Assembly: GCF_029203305.1 (NCBI RefSeq)
Contig: NW_027094085.1
Location: 1-26,498, forward strand
Length of the DNA stretch: 26,498 nucleotides
Source of the DNA: Yamadazyma tenuis
Taxonomy: Eukaryota > Ascomycota > Pichiomycetes > Serinales > Debaryomycetaceae
Direction of reading: 5' to 3'
Within the stretch, counting starts at the first letter, position 1. Each line of letters begins with the position of its first letter. This document shows, one piece after another, positions 14,088-24,265 of this stretch. The position numbers and the translations under genes were made by a program. Under the pieces are notes generated by a model, which was not told the DNA's origin, did not search any database, and worked only from the letters and a program-made list of their open reading frames with translations.

Positions 14088-15746
14088 ATGTTTAATTGAT
14101 TAACTTATATATATGAAGAACCAGTATTAATAACATTAGGTTCATGAATAACATTAGGTAATATAGAAATAAATTATGGTATATTACTTGATACATTATC
14201 AATGTCAGTTATGGTACCAGTAGGTATAGTAACATTATGTGTATTATATTATGCATTAGATTATATGGCTCATGATCCTAATCGTAATCGTTTTTATATT
14301 ATATTAAGTGTTTTTGCTATATTTATGACAGTATTAGTTGTTAGTGAAAATTATTTAATGATGTTTATAGGTTGAGAATTTGTAGGTGTTGTTTCATATT
14401 TATTAATATCTTTTTGAAGTACACGTATAGCAGCTATGAAATCAGCTTTATCAGCTATATTATTAAATCGTATGGGAGATACTTTATTTGTTATATGTTT
14501 AGGTTGTATGATAACTTATTTTAATGCTTTAGATTTTGAAACTATAGAATTATTAGCACCTCATGTTGATACTTTAATATTAAATTTATTAGTTATTATG
14601 TTATTAATAGCAGCAACAGCTAAAAGTGCTCAATTAGGTTTACATGCTTGATTATTAGGTGCTATGGAAGGTCCTACACCTGTAAGTGCTTTATTACATG
14701 CAGCTACTATGGTTTGTAGTGGTGTATTTGTTTTAGTTAGATCATGATTTATATTAGAATATACACCATCTATATTAATAGCTATATTATGATTAGGTGG
14801 TATAACAACTTTAGTTAGTGGTTTAATAGCTGTAGTAACTAATGATATTAAAAGAGTTATAGCTTTATCAACTATGAGTCAATTATCAATGATGATGTTA
14901 GCTATAGGTTCTAGTGCTTATGATTTAGCTATATATCATTTATATTGTCATGCTTTTTTTAAAGCATTATTATTTATGTCAGCTGGTTCAATTATACATA
15001 GTGTTATGTCTGAAACTCAAGATATGCGTAAATATGGTGGTTTATTAGATTATTTACCTTTTAGTTATGCTTCTATGGTAATAGCTTCATTATCATTAAT
15101 GGCTATACCAGGTTTAACTGGTTATTATTCTAAAGATATAATTATAGAATCATTATATGGTACTTATACTATAAGTGGTTATATTTTATATTATGTAGCT
15201 ACAGCTTCTGCTACATTAACAGCTATTTATTCTTTAAGAGTTTTATATTTAACTTTTTATAATATACCTAATAATAATAAATATACTTATGCTAATATTC
15301 ATGAAAGTTTTCAAATGGCAATACCTATGACTATATTAATTATTTATAGTATATTCTTAGGTTATGCTAGAGATAATGTTACTTTTCATTTAATTATGGG
15401 TCTACCTCATACTAATTCATTTATAGAAACTGAATATACTTTACCTGCTTTATTTAAATTATTACCTTTAATACTAGGTTTAAGTTTATCTTTATCTTTA
15501 ATATTTATATATGAATTTACTTATAAATTAAATAAATCATCTATTTATACTTTCTTAAATCAACGTATTTATTTTGATCAATTATTAAATAATTTAATTA
15601 TTAGACCTGTTTTAAAATTAGGTGGTTATCTTAACTCTTATACTGATAATGGTTTATTAAAAGTTTTAGGTAGTACTGGTATAAGTAGAGCTTTATATTA
15701 TATGCCTATCTTATTAATTATTAATCTTTTATATTTATTTATTTAA
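14088..15746 (+). CDS. nad5: NADH dehydrogenase subunit 5
   Basis: 552-residue antiporter-like proton-pumping subunit of complex I. Signatures: [18 protein letters not shown] with the key Glu, [32 protein letters not shown] with the channel Lys, [11 protein letters not shown], and the [17 protein letters not shown] block. The C-terminal lateral-helix region extends to residue 552. Compared with filamentous-fungal Nad5 the protein starts late: [21 protein letters not shown] aligns about 60 residues in, so the usual first one or two helices are missing. No upstream start is possible because the nad4L TAA abuts the ATG in frame. Codons change from A-ending to T-ending along the gene. Confidence 0.96.
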
Positions 15747-16179
15747 TTTATATTTATCTCCTTCTAAACCTTTTAGTTATTCCTTCTATATTGTTTAGTT
15801 TTTTATATCCTTTATCTCAAAGATATATTTACAAAGATTTATTTATTTATTTTATATTTTAAATATATATTATATATTCATTTATTTTATCTTATTATAT
15901 TATATCTTTATATATATATACAATATATATTTATCTTATAATATATTTAATATATTTTTATTTATTTATATTAAATTTATAATATTATTAATTTATATTA
16001 TATAATCTTTAATAAAAGATATATATTTAATATAATAATACTTATATTATATTTATAATATTAACAATATTAATTGTTGGGGGGATAGCCCTCGACATTG
16101 TCGAGGGCTATAAAATATAATTTATATAAATATATATATAATATTGTATATATATATATATTAGGTAAAGATATAAAGG
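15747..16179 (+). other. Spacer nad5-trnR with GC hairpin
   Basis: No gene seen. A pyrimidine-rich trailer (ATCTCCTTCTAAACC...) passes into long alternating AT. The GC hairpin at 16085-16111 is preceded by GTTGGGGGG (16076-16084). TACTTATAT at 16039-16047 is the minus-strand form of the Saccharomyces promoter nonamer, a chance-level match. Confidence 0.55.
16085..16111. repeat. GC cluster: 27-base near-perfect palindrome
   Basis: ATAGCCCTCGACA, one central T, then TGTCGAGGGCTAT: two 13-base arms exactly complementary. The most GC-rich short segment in any spacer; flanked by G6 on the left. It could be a mobile GC cluster, a replication or termination signal, or a processing hairpin. Confidence 0.85.
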
Positions 16180-16250
16180 TGTTTTGTAGTTTAAAGGTAG
16201 AACATTATTCTTCTAAAATAATTATTTGGGTTCGAATCCCAACTAAACAT
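16180..16250 (+). tRNA. trnR: tRNA-Arg(UCU)
   Basis: Acceptor TGTTTTG/CTAAACA (one T-T), D arm GTTT/GAAC, anticodon TCT at 16212-16214 in a TTATT/AATAA stem, T arm TTGGG/CCCAA. Reads AGR. Confidence 0.93.
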
Positions 16251-16292
16251 ATATATATAATATAAATATAAATATATATATATAATAAATAA

Positions 16293-16364
16293 AAGTTATT
16301 CGATTAGTGGTTAAATCATAGATCTTACACATCTGAGCCGTAGGTTCAATTCCTACATAACTTA
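16293..16364 (+). tRNA. trnV: tRNA-Val(UAC)
   Basis: Acceptor AAGTTAT/ATAACTT, D arm GATT/AATC, anticodon TAC at 16326-16328, T arm GTAGG/CCTAC. Confidence 0.94.
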
Positions 16365-16366
16365 TA

Positions 16367-16437
16367 AAGAGTATAATTTAATGGTAAAATATTTGTCTTC
16401 AACACAACTCTTAGTAGTTCGAATCTACTTACTCTTG
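16367..16437 (+). tRNA. trnW: tRNA-Trp(UCA)
   Basis: Acceptor AAGAGTA/TACTCTT, anticodon TCA at 16399-16401, T arm AGTAG/CTACT. The UCA anticodon reads UGA as Trp, which explains the in-frame TGA codons in every protein gene. The closing pair of the anticodon stem is T-C. Confidence 0.93.
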
Positions 16438-16501
16438 TTAATATTATTATATTATATATATATAAATAAATAAATAATATTAATATAATAATAAACATAA
16501 T

Positions 16502-16574
16502 GCCTTTGTAGCTTAATTGGTTAAAGCAATCGCTTGAAGCGCGATTGATGCGAGTTCGATTCTCGACGTAGGCA
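16502..16574 (+). tRNA. trnF: tRNA-Phe(GAA)
   Basis: Acceptor GCCTTTG/CGTAGGC (one mismatch), D arm GCTT/AAGC, anticodon GAA at 16536-16538 in an ATCGC/GCGAT stem, T stem with four pairs. Confidence 0.93.
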
Positions 16575-16616
16575 AATAAATATATTAAATATATAATATA
16601 ATATATAAATATATAA

Positions 16617-16688
16617 GAGTTAATCGTATAATGGTTAAGACTATTGCCTTTTAAGCAATCAATATTGGTTCAATTCCAATTTAACTCA
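16617..16688 (+). tRNA. trnK: tRNA-Lys(UUU)
   Basis: Acceptor GAGTTAA/TTAACTC, anticodon TTT at 16650-16652 in an ATTGC/GCAAT stem, T arm ATTGG/CCAAT. The D stem is weak (one A-G). Lies 63 bases before cox3. Confidence 0.93.
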
Positions 16689-16751
16689 TTAAAACTTAAG
16701 GAATAAAAGATTATAAAATAGAAAAAGAAAAATATAAAAATAAAAAGTAAA

Positions 16752-17561
16752 ATGACAAATAATATAAGAGGTAAATTACCTTATCATCCATTTCATTTAG
16801 TAGAACCATCACCATGACCAATATTTACATCATTTAGTTTAATGAATTTAGCTTTAACTATAGGATTAACAGCACATGGATATATGAATAATTTATTATT
16901 TTTATATTTAGATATATTTGTAATATTATATGTATTAACATTATGATTTAAAGATATAATAGCTGAAAGTACATATTTAGGACAACATACAACAGCAGTA
17001 AAAAGAGGTATAAATCAAGGATTTTTATTATTTGTAGTTAGTGAAATATTAATATTTGCTTCATTATTTTGAGCTTATTTACATTCAGCTTTAAATCCTA
17101 ATGTTGAAATAGGTATGGCTTGACCTCCAGCTGGTATAGAAGCTATATCACCTACAGAATTACCTTTATTAAATACTATAGTTTTATTAGCTTCAGGTGT
17201 TACTGTTACTTATGCTCATCATGCTTTAGTTAGTGGTGAACGTACTAATGCTTTAATAGGTTTCTTATTTACAACTTTATTAATCTTTATATTTGTTATA
17301 TGTCAAGGTTTTGAATATGAATTTGCTACTTTTACTATCTCTGATAGTGTTTATGGTTCTACTTTCTTTAGTACTACTGGTTTACATGGTATTCATATGA
17401 TTATGTTAGTTATTATGCTTACTATTTGTACTTTAAGAATCTATTTCTATGATTCTACTGTTTCTTCCCATGTTGGTGCTGAAACTACTATTCTTTATCT
17501 TCATGTTTTAGATGTTATTTGATTATTTATTTATATCTTAATGTATTGATGAGGTTCTTAA
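16752..17561 (+). CDS. cox3: Cytochrome c oxidase subunit 3
   Basis: 269-residue core subunit of complex IV, exactly the yeast length, with seven membrane helices. Signatures: [15 protein letters not shown] at the N-terminus, [19 protein letters not shown] with the lipid-pocket Glu, [12 protein letters not shown], and the C-terminal [16 protein letters not shown] at 16752 is the only start that fits. All ten Ile codons after about 17330 are ATT or ATC and all Thr codons there are ACT, while the first half uses mostly ATA and ACA. It follows trnK and ends a tRNA-headed cluster (trnR-V-W-F-K-cox3). A pyrimidine trailer with CCCTC follows. Confidence 0.98.
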
Positions 17562-17823
17562 TCTTTTTTATCCCTCTTCTTCCATCTATTCATTTTATTT
17601 ATTTATATTCTATTTATATTCTTTATTATTTATTTTTTATTTTTTACTTTATTATTTATTTTTATTTAAAATTATATATTTTATATTATTTATATATTTA
17701 AAACTATATATTTTATATTATTTATTATAATAATATTTTATATATTTTACTTTAATTTAAATAATTCTTTATAATATAAAGGATGATAATATATAATTAT
17801 ATATAAAATTATATATATATATC

Positions 17824-17871
17824 AAAGGATTAATTATTTAGTTTAATAAAGGATTAATTATTTAGTTTAAT
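17824..17871 (+). repeat. 24-bp perfect tandem duplication
   Basis: AAAGGATTAATTATTTAGTT plus TAAT, two copies head to tail (17824-17847, 17848-17871), followed by a third partial start AAGGG. Similar in size to the nad1 duplication. Confidence 0.9.
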
Positions 17872-17876
17872 AAGGG

Positions 17877-17893
17877 ATAAAAAGGTAAGAAAT
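17877..17893 (+). promoter_or_regulatory. Recurrent leader motif ATAAAAAGGTAAGAAAT upstream of trnS-trnL-nad4
   Basis: Core AAAGGTAAGAAAT identical to the copy at 22489 ahead of trnI. Lies 62 bases before trnS(UGA). Confidence 0.35.
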
Positions 17894-17955
17894 AAATAAT
17901 ATAGAGGGATAAAATAAAGAGAGAGAATAAAGATAAATAATTATTAAAGGGTAAG

Positions 17956-18038
17956 GGATGTATGGCTGAGAGGTTTAAAGCATAATATTTGAGCTATTAC
18001 AACATTAATGTTCACGTGTTCGAATCACGTTGCATCCG
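17956..18038 (+). tRNA. trnS: tRNA-Ser(UGA)
   Basis: Class II tRNA with a long variable arm. Acceptor GGATGTA/TGCATCC, anticodon TGA at 17990-17992 in a TAATA/TATTA stem, T arm ACGTG/CACGT. Reads UCN. Confidence 0.93.
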
Positions 18039-18041
18039 AAT

Positions 18042-18127
18042 ATGATTATGGCGGAATAGGTAGACGCGATTAGTTTAGGTCTAATTATTAATATAATAAT
18101 ATAAGGGTTCAAATCCCTTTAATCATA
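18042..18127 (+). tRNA. trnL: tRNA-Leu(UAG)
   Basis: Class II tRNA. Acceptor ATGATTA/TAATCAT, anticodon TAG at 18076-18078 in an ATTAG/CTAAT stem with a normal seven-base loop, long AT variable arm, T arm AAGGG/CCCTT. Being Leu-like, it shows CUN is Leu here, not Thr as in Saccharomyces mitochondria. Confidence 0.93.
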
Positions 18128-18165
18128 AAAAAGATAATTAATTAATAAAAATAAAAATAAATATA

Positions 18166-19530
18166 ATGACATTGATACTATTTAGTTTATCATCATTAAC
18201 ATCTATAATAGCTAGAAAAATAACTAATATATCTAAAGAAATTATATTAGTTTCAAGTATATTAATAGTAATACCTACATTATATGATTGACAAGAAATA
18301 GATGTTTATTTTACATCAGATGGGTTAGCTGATACTTTAATTTTATTAACAGCTTATTTAATACCTTTAGCTATTATCTCTAATTGAAATAATATTAAAA
18401 GTATTCTTTATTTTGAATTAGTTCTTAATTTAGGTATAATATTATTAATAAATTTTATGTGTCAAGATATGACATCTTTTTATATTTATTTTGAAGCATC
18501 TTTAGCTCCATTATTTGTTATGATAGGTTTATATGGTGCAGCTAATAGAGATAAAGCTGCTGATTATATATTAATATATACTTTATTTTCATCTTTATTT
18601 ATGTTATTAGCTATAGCTTTATATGAAATATTATTAGATAATACTGATTATCAAGCTACTAGTTTATTAGTTTTATCTATAGATTTACAATGTATATTAT
18701 TCTTAGCTATATCTATAGGTATAGCTGTTAAAGCTCCATTAGCACCTGTACATACATGATTACCAGTTGTACATTCTGAATCACCTTTAGCTGGTTCTAT
18801 ATTATTAGCTGGTGTTATATTAAAATTAGCAGTTTATGCTATAATAAGATTAATATTACCAACATTATCAGATGCTGCTATGTTATATACACCTATAGTA
18901 TATATGTTATGTATAATAACAATAATATATACTTCGATAATAACATTAAGACAAACAGATTTAAAAGTTATAGTTGCTTATAGTTCAATATCACATATGG
19001 CAGTTTGTATATTAGGTATATTTTCTAATAGTTTAACAGGTATAACAGGAAGTTTATTATTATCATTAGCTCATGGATTTGTATCACCAGGTTTATTTAT
19101 TATAGTTGGTGGTATATTATATGATAGATATCATAATAGATTAGTTAATTATTTTCAAGGTTTAATAACTTATATGCCTTATTTATCAGTTTACTTTATA
19201 ATATTAAGTTTTTGTAATGTTGGTACTCCTTTATCTATAAACTTTATAGGTGAATTATTATCTTTAACTGGTGCTATTAATAGAGCTCCTTTATTAGGTG
19301 CTATAGCAGCTTTATCTGTTTTATTATCAGCTAGTTATCAAATGAAATTAACTAATAGATTAACTGGTGGTATTAAAACTCCTTATATTTCTATCACTTC
19401 TGATTGTACTTATAGAGAAACTTTCTTAATGTATATCCTTATTATTCCTACTATTTTCTTAGGTTTCTTCCCTAATTGAGCTATAGATTTCTTATGAAAT
19501 ACTTCTTCTTTATTGTATTTATTAATCTAA
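18166..19530 (+). CDS. nad4: NADH dehydrogenase subunit 4
   Basis: 454-residue antiporter-like subunit of complex I. Signatures: FYIYFEASLAPLFVMIGLYG with the key Glu, KAPLAPVHTWLPVVHSESP with the channel Lys, GVILKLAVYAIIR, SSISHMAVCILGIFSN, and LAHGFVSPGLFIIVGGILY. Closing segment: PNWAIDFLW. ATG at 18166 gives MTLILFSLSSLTS; the N-terminal part before the conserved GLADTLILLTAYL is somewhat short for the family. Follows trnS and trnL and shows the usual drift to ACT, TCT, ATC and CTT codons near its end. The trailer lacks a long C-run. Confidence 0.97.
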
Positions 19531-20463
19531 ATAATTTATCATATAGTTCTCTTAATTTACTTATTTAATATCTTTCTTATATTTTTATGTTTCTCTATTT
19601 TATTTCTTTTTTATTTATTTATTATATTTTTACTATTATTTATCCTTCTTTATTTAATGTTAATTTATTAATTAATTATTATTATTATTATTATAATTTA
19701 ATATTAAATAATTCATATATAAATATTTAATAATATATATATATTAGAGATAAATAATATATTTATATATTAATAATTATAGTTATAAATGATCTATTAT
19801 AAATTATAATTATAAATCTTATATAATTAGTAATATAAGTATACCTAAAATTAAAGATAATGGATATAAAATAAATGAAATAACAACATTATTTAGTAAT
19901 ATAAATGAATATTTATATATTCTATTTAATGATATAGAACAAACTTATTTTACTTTTGATGAATTTTATGATATATTAAAACCTTATTTATCATTAGATA
20001 TTATTCTTAATGTTTTTTAAAATGAAATTAATAATTTATATCTTTCTAAATTAGATATGATTAAAATTATGTCTCATGAACTTGGTTATACTTGAGATCC
20101 TCATACTATTAATAGTGCTCATATTTAATTTATTTATTTATTCATTTAACCTTATTTATATATTCATTTAATATTATTTATTTTATTCATAATAACCTTA
20201 TTTATTAAATATTATTTATTTAATATTATTTATATATGAATTATATAATATTATACTAATATATATAATATCTTTAAATATATATTTTAATATTCTTAAT
20301 AATATATTTAATATTATATTAATATATAAATTTAATATAATTAATTTATTAATTATAATATATATTATAAATATAAAGTATATATATATAAAAATAAAAA
20401 GTATAAAAAGAGAAAGAGATAAATAAATAAGAATAAAGAGAGAATAAGATAAGAATAAAGGTA
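19531..20463 (+). other. 933-base spacer nad4-nad2
   Basis: Largest non-genic stretch. It starts with a pyrimidine-rich trailer (to about 19680), then carries the interrupted reading frame at 19754-20128, then a second pyrimidine trailer (TTTATTTATTCATTTAACC, 20129-20230), then AT-only DNA, and finally a purine leader (GAGAAAGAGATAAATAAATA) into nad2. Two trailers in one spacer suggest that two transcription units, nad4 and the unrecognised frame, end here. Confidence 0.5.
19754..20128 (+). pseudogene. Unrecognised reading frame broken by one TAA
   Basis: Frame open from 19754 (after TAA) for 88 codons to TAA at 20018, then open again in the same frame for 35 codons to TAA at 20126. No ATG lies in the first part, so a start would have to be ATA or lie elsewhere. 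The protein is not low-complexity: the first part includes DIEQTYFTFDEFYDILKPYL, the second LDMIKIMSHELGYTWDPHT. Two TGA codons sit as Trp (YKWS, TWDP). It shows the same drift from A-ending to T/C-ending codons and the same trailer as real genes. I do not recognise the family. A remnant of a ribosomal protein gene (rps3/var1 is otherwise absent) or of a selfish element is possible but unsupported by any motif. Confidence 0.35.
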
Positions 20464-21840
20464 ATGTTATTAACAAGTTTTTTAATATTTTTAGTATATT
20501 CAACTTATTCTAATGCTATTTTAATAAATAGATTAGGTATAATAACAATAATATTTTCATTTATATTATATTATAATTCATTTAATATAATAGCTTTAAC
20601 ACCAGGGATAACATTATATAATAATTGATTTAGTTTAACATCATATAATTTACCATTATCATATTTATTATATATAATAATAATATTATTATTAATATAT
20701 AATAGTAATATAAATAAATATGATTTAAAATCAACATATTTATTATTATTAGTATTAGCTAATATGATAGGATTATTATTATTACCTTTAGTTAATGATT
20801 TAATAACTTTATACATAATTATAGAATTACAAAGTTATTCACTATATTTATTAACAGGATTACATAATAGATCTTATAATTCATCAAGAGCTGCTTTACT
20901 TTATTTTTTAATGGGAGGTATAGCTTCAACTATAATATTAATAGCATCTTATTATATTTATAATTATACTGGAACAACTAATATATCAGATATATATATG
21001 TTTAATAATATATTAGGAATAGAAAATAATTTAAATTATGATTATTTTGATATATTAATATTAGCATTATTATTTAAAATGGGGTTAGCTCCATTACATC
21101 GTTGAAGTATAGCTGTTTATAATTATGCACCTACTTATATAACTGCTTATATAAGTATAGTAGCTAAAATATCTATAGCATCATTTATATATATAAATGC
21201 TAATTTATTTCATCATCATATATTAATAATATTCTTTTATATATCATTATTTATAGCAGCATATAAACCATTATATCAAGTTAATATTAAAACTATATTA
21301 GCTTATAGTGGAATATTAAATTTTGGATATGTATTATTAACAATAATATCAAATGATATATCATTTTATATATATATAATACAATATGGATTAACACATA
21401 TAATATTATTTTTAGGTATATTAAGTGCTGGTCAATATATAAATAAACCTATATCAATATGATCTCCATTATTATATATACATCAATTAAAATTACCTAA
21501 TTTAACATTAGCATTTACTTTGATATTAGCATTATTTTCATTAATAGGTATACCTCCATTACCAGGTTTTTATGCTAAATTATATGTAATATCAGGTGCA
21601 TTACAAGATAATTATATAATGGAAACATGTACTATTGTAGTTTGTAGTGTTATAGCAACTTATTATTATTCTAATATTATTAAAATATTAATGACAAGTA
21701 CTAATGATATTAATATAACTAATATTAATATAATAAATCCTAGTATAGCTTATATATTATCAATAAGTGTAATAATATTATTAAGTTTCTTTATTTATTT
21801 ACCATATATATCAGAAGGTTTATATTTAATAACTTTATAA
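20464..21840 (+). CDS. nad2: NADH dehydrogenase subunit 2
   Basis: 458-residue antiporter-like subunit of complex I. Signatures: [18 protein letters not shown] with the key Glu, [28 protein letters not shown] with the channel Lys, [16 protein letters not shown], and [19 protein letters not shown]. The ATG at 20464 follows a purine-rich leader ending AATAAAGGTA. Codons stay A-ending for most of the gene, as expected of the first gene of a two-gene unit; T/C endings appear only in nad3. One base separates its TAA from the nad3 ATG. Confidence 0.97.
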
Positions 21841-21841
21841 A

Positions 21842-22234
21842 ATGTTTACAATATATTTAATATTAACACCTATAGTAGCTATAATATTAATATTATTAAA
21901 TTATTTAATATCAGCTGAAAATCCTTATGTTGAAAAAAATGGTCCTTTTGAATGTGGTTTTACATCATATCAACAATCAAGATCTGCTTTTAATGTAGCT
22001 TTTATTTTAGTAGCTATATTATTTTTACCTTTTGATTTAGAAATATCCTCTATTTTACCTTTCGTTGTTAGTGCTTATACTAATAGTTTATATGGTTTAA
22101 TTATCTTAATTTTATTCTTATTCTCTTTAGTTATAGCTTTTGTTTATGAAATTAATTTAGGTGCTTTAAATTTAGAAAGACGTTTCTCCCCTATTGTTAA
22201 ACCTTTAATTAATAAATTATACCCTAATAAATAA
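21842..22234 (+). CDS. nad3: NADH dehydrogenase subunit 3
   Basis: 130-residue membrane subunit of complex I. Signatures: the conserved quinone-site loop [20 protein letters not shown] with the switch Cys, then [18 protein letters not shown] with the membrane Asp/Glu. C-terminal [12 protein letters not shown]. It begins one base after nad2, a pairing conserved in fungi. A C8 run (22276-22283) follows in the trailer. Confidence 0.97.
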   Translation: MFTIYLILTPIVAIILILLNYLISAENPYVEKNGPFECGFTSYQQSRSAFNVAFILVAILFLPFDLEISSILPFVVSAYTNSLYGLIILILFLFSLVIAFVYEINLGALNLERRFSPIVKPLINKLYPNK

Positions 22235-22485
22235 TACTTTTTTTATTTATTTTATTTATTCATTTATTTAATCCTCCCCCCCCTTTCTTCATTTTATATA
22301 TAACTCTTATTATTATTTTTAATTTATTTATTTATCTTAATATCCCTTATTAATATTCTATATTATTAAAATAATTATATAGATTATATATAAATAAAAT
22401 ATATAGATAATATAATTATAATAATAATAATAAAGATAATTATATGTAAATAAAATAAATAATAAGAATAAGGTATAAGTATTAA

Positions 22486-22502
22486 TATAAAGGTAAGAAA
22501 TA
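22486..22502 (+). promoter_or_regulatory. Recurrent leader motif TATAAAGGTAAGAAATA upstream of trnI cluster
   Basis: Ends four bases before trnI, at the head of the trnI-Q-D-S-R run. The core matches the rnl and trnS copies. Confidence 0.35.
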
Positions 22503-22505
22503 TAA

Positions 22506-22576
22506 TAGTTTATATCTCAAAGGTAGAGAGATCGATTGATAATCGATAGATGTAAGTTCAATTCTTACTAAACTAA
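22506..22576 (+). tRNA. trnI: tRNA-Ile(GAU)
   Basis: Acceptor TAGTTTA/TAAACTA, D arm TCTC/GAGA, anticodon GAT at 22538-22540 in an ATCGA/TCGAT stem, T arm GTAAG/CTTAC. Reads AUU and AUC only, so AUA needs another tRNA. Confidence 0.95.
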
Positions 22577-22580
22577 TAGA

Positions 22581-22653
22581 TGAGTCGTTGACTAATTGGC
22601 AAGTCCCCTAGATTTGAGTTAGGTATATGTATGTTCGAATCATACCGATTCAG
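22581..22653 (+). tRNA. trnQ: tRNA-Gln(UUG)
   Basis: Acceptor TGAGTCG/CGATTCA, D arm GACT/AGTC, anticodon TTG at 22614-22616, T arm GTATG/CATAC. Confidence 0.94.
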
Positions 22654-22700
22654 TTATATAAATATTATATATCTATAATAATAATAATATATATATTAAA

Positions 22701-22773
22701 GCTTTGGTAGCTTAATGGTTAAAGCCTTATAATGTCAATATAAGAGATGTCAGTTCGAATCTGATGCAAAGCG
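22701..22773 (+). tRNA. trnD: tRNA-Asp(GUC)
   Basis: Acceptor GCTTTGG/GCAAAGC (last pair G-G), D arm GCTT/AAGC, anticodon GTC at 22734-22736 in a TTATA/TATAA stem, T arm GTCAG/CTGAT. Confidence 0.93.
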
Positions 22774-22778
22774 TAAAA

Positions 22779-22860
22779 GGATAGCTAGGCATTGGTAAGC
22801 CAACCTACTTGCTACGTAGTAGTTTTTATAACTCTCAGCGTTCGATTCGCTGGTTATCCG
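22779..22860 (+). tRNA. trnS: tRNA-Ser(GCU)
   Basis: Class II tRNA with a long variable arm. Acceptor GGATAGC/GTTATCC, D arm GGC/GCC, anticodon GCT at 22811-22813, T arm CAGCG/CGCTG. Reads AGY. The D arm is present, unlike the animal mitochondrial counterpart. Confidence 0.93.
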
Positions 22861-22868
22861 TTATCTTT

Positions 22869-22940
22869 TGGTATATAACATAATGGTTAGTGTATATTAC
22901 TACGAATAATATTATGTAAGTTCGATTCTTACTATACCAT
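22869..22940 (+). tRNA. trnR: tRNA-Arg(ACG)
   Basis: Acceptor TGGTATA/TATACCA, D arm ACAT/GTGT, anticodon ACG at 22902-22904, T arm GTAAG/CTTAC. Reads CGN; CGT is used in several genes (for example PRRIPDYPD in cox1). Its last bases TATACCATTTAT recur at 22971-22982. Confidence 0.93.
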
Positions 22941-23041
22941 TTATTTTATATCTTTTATATTATATTATATTATACCATTTATATATAATATATATATAAA
23001 TATTAAAAATATAATAAATAGTAAATAAATAAATAATAATA

Positions 23042-23060
23042 AAAATAAAGGATAAGATTG
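23042..23060 (+). promoter_or_regulatory. Recurrent leader motif (AAATAAAGGATAAGATTG) upstream of cob
   Basis: Core TAAAGGATAAGA matches the copy ahead of trnA-cox2. It lies about 55 bases before the cob ATG, separated from it by a pure purine/T leader. Confidence 0.33.
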
Positions 23061-23113
23061 AAAAATAAAAAGTAAAAAAAAATAAAGAAAAGAAAATAAA
23101 AAGAAAAATAAAA

Positions 23114-24265
23114 ATGGCAATAAGAAAAAGTAATACTTATTTATCATTAGTAAATAGTTATTTAATAGATAGTCCACAACCAACATCAATAAATTATTGA
23201 TGAAATTTAGGAAGTTTATTAGGATTATGTTTAATAATACAAATAGCTTCAGGTATATTTTTAGCTATGCATTATAGTTCTAATATAGAATTAGCATTTA
23301 ATTCAGTTGAACATATTATGAGAGATGTTAATGCTGGTTGATTAATACGTTATATACATGCAAATGGAGCATCATTCTTTTTTATATGTTTATATTTACA
23401 TATAGCTAAAGCTTTATATTATGGATCATATAAAAAACCAAGATTTGCAGTATGAGCTATAGGTGTTATAATATTTATATTAACTATAGCTACAGCTTTT
23501 ATGGGTTATTGTTTAGTATATGGACAAATGTCACATTGAGGAGCTACAGTAATAACTAATTTATTATCAGCTATACCATTTATAGGTGGAGATATAGTAC
23601 CATTTATATGAGGTGGTTTTAGTGTAAGTAATCCAACTATACAAAGATTCTTTGCATTACATTATTTATTACCATTTATATTAGCAGCATTAGTTATTAT
23701 GCATTTTATGGCTTTTCATATGCATGGTTCATCTAATCCTATAGGTATAACTGGTAATATGGATAGAATATCTATGCATTCATATTTTATATTTAAAGAT
23801 TTAATAACAGTATTTATATTTTTATTTATATTTAGTTTATTTGTATTCTTTTCACCTAATACTTTAGGTCACTCAGATAATTATATACCTGGTAATCCTA
23901 TGGTTACACCAGCTTCTATTGTTCCTGAATGATATTTATTACCATTCTATGCTATATTAAGATCTATACCTGATAAATTAGGTGGTGTTGCAGCTATGTT
24001 TGGTGCTTTATTAATTTTATTAATTTTACCTATTACTGATAGATCTATTATTAGAGGTAATGCTTTTAAAATATTATCTAAATTATCTTTTTATATTTTT
24101 GTATTTAATTTTATATTATTAGGTAATTTAGGTCAATTACATGTTGAAATACCTTTTATTGAATTAGGTCAATATGCAACTGTTTATTACTTTAGTTATT
24201 TTATTATTTGAGTTCCTTTAATCTCTAGTTTAGAAAATATTTTATTCTATATTGGTAATAAATAA
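23114..24265 (+). CDS. cob: Apocytochrome b
   Basis: 383-residue core of complex III, intronless. Heme ligands: His82 and His96 in [20 protein letters not shown] (numbering as in yeast) and a second pair 14 residues apart in [20 protein letters not shown]. Quinol-site motif [18 protein letters not shown] is intact. N-terminus [20 protein letters not shown] and the W-W at residues 29-30 are typical. Eight membrane helices. Preceded by trnR(ACG) and an AT/purine leader; the 3' end turns to T/C-ending codons. The absence of introns contrasts with cox1 and with cob of many yeasts. Confidence 0.98.

Larger units (their letters stand above)
17562..17955 (+). other. Spacer cox3-trnS with tandem repeat and leader motif
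   Basis: No gene seen. T-rich trailer to about 17760, then mixed AT, then a 24-bp perfect tandem duplication (17824-17871), the leader motif at 17877, and a purine-rich run (AAATAAAGAGAGAGAATAAAG) ending next to trnS. Confidence 0.6.

Noticed and set aside
17519..17701. 60-codon plus-strand frame at the cox3 end
   Set aside because: Out-of-frame shadow over the last cox3 codons and T-rich trailer.
20216..20816. Two minus-strand frames before and within nad2
   Set aside because: Antisense to the AT/purine leader and nad2 start; low-complexity with no recognisable domains.
22965..23189. Minus-strand 74-codon frame before cob
   Set aside because: Complement of the cob purine leader; runs of Phe and Leu only.
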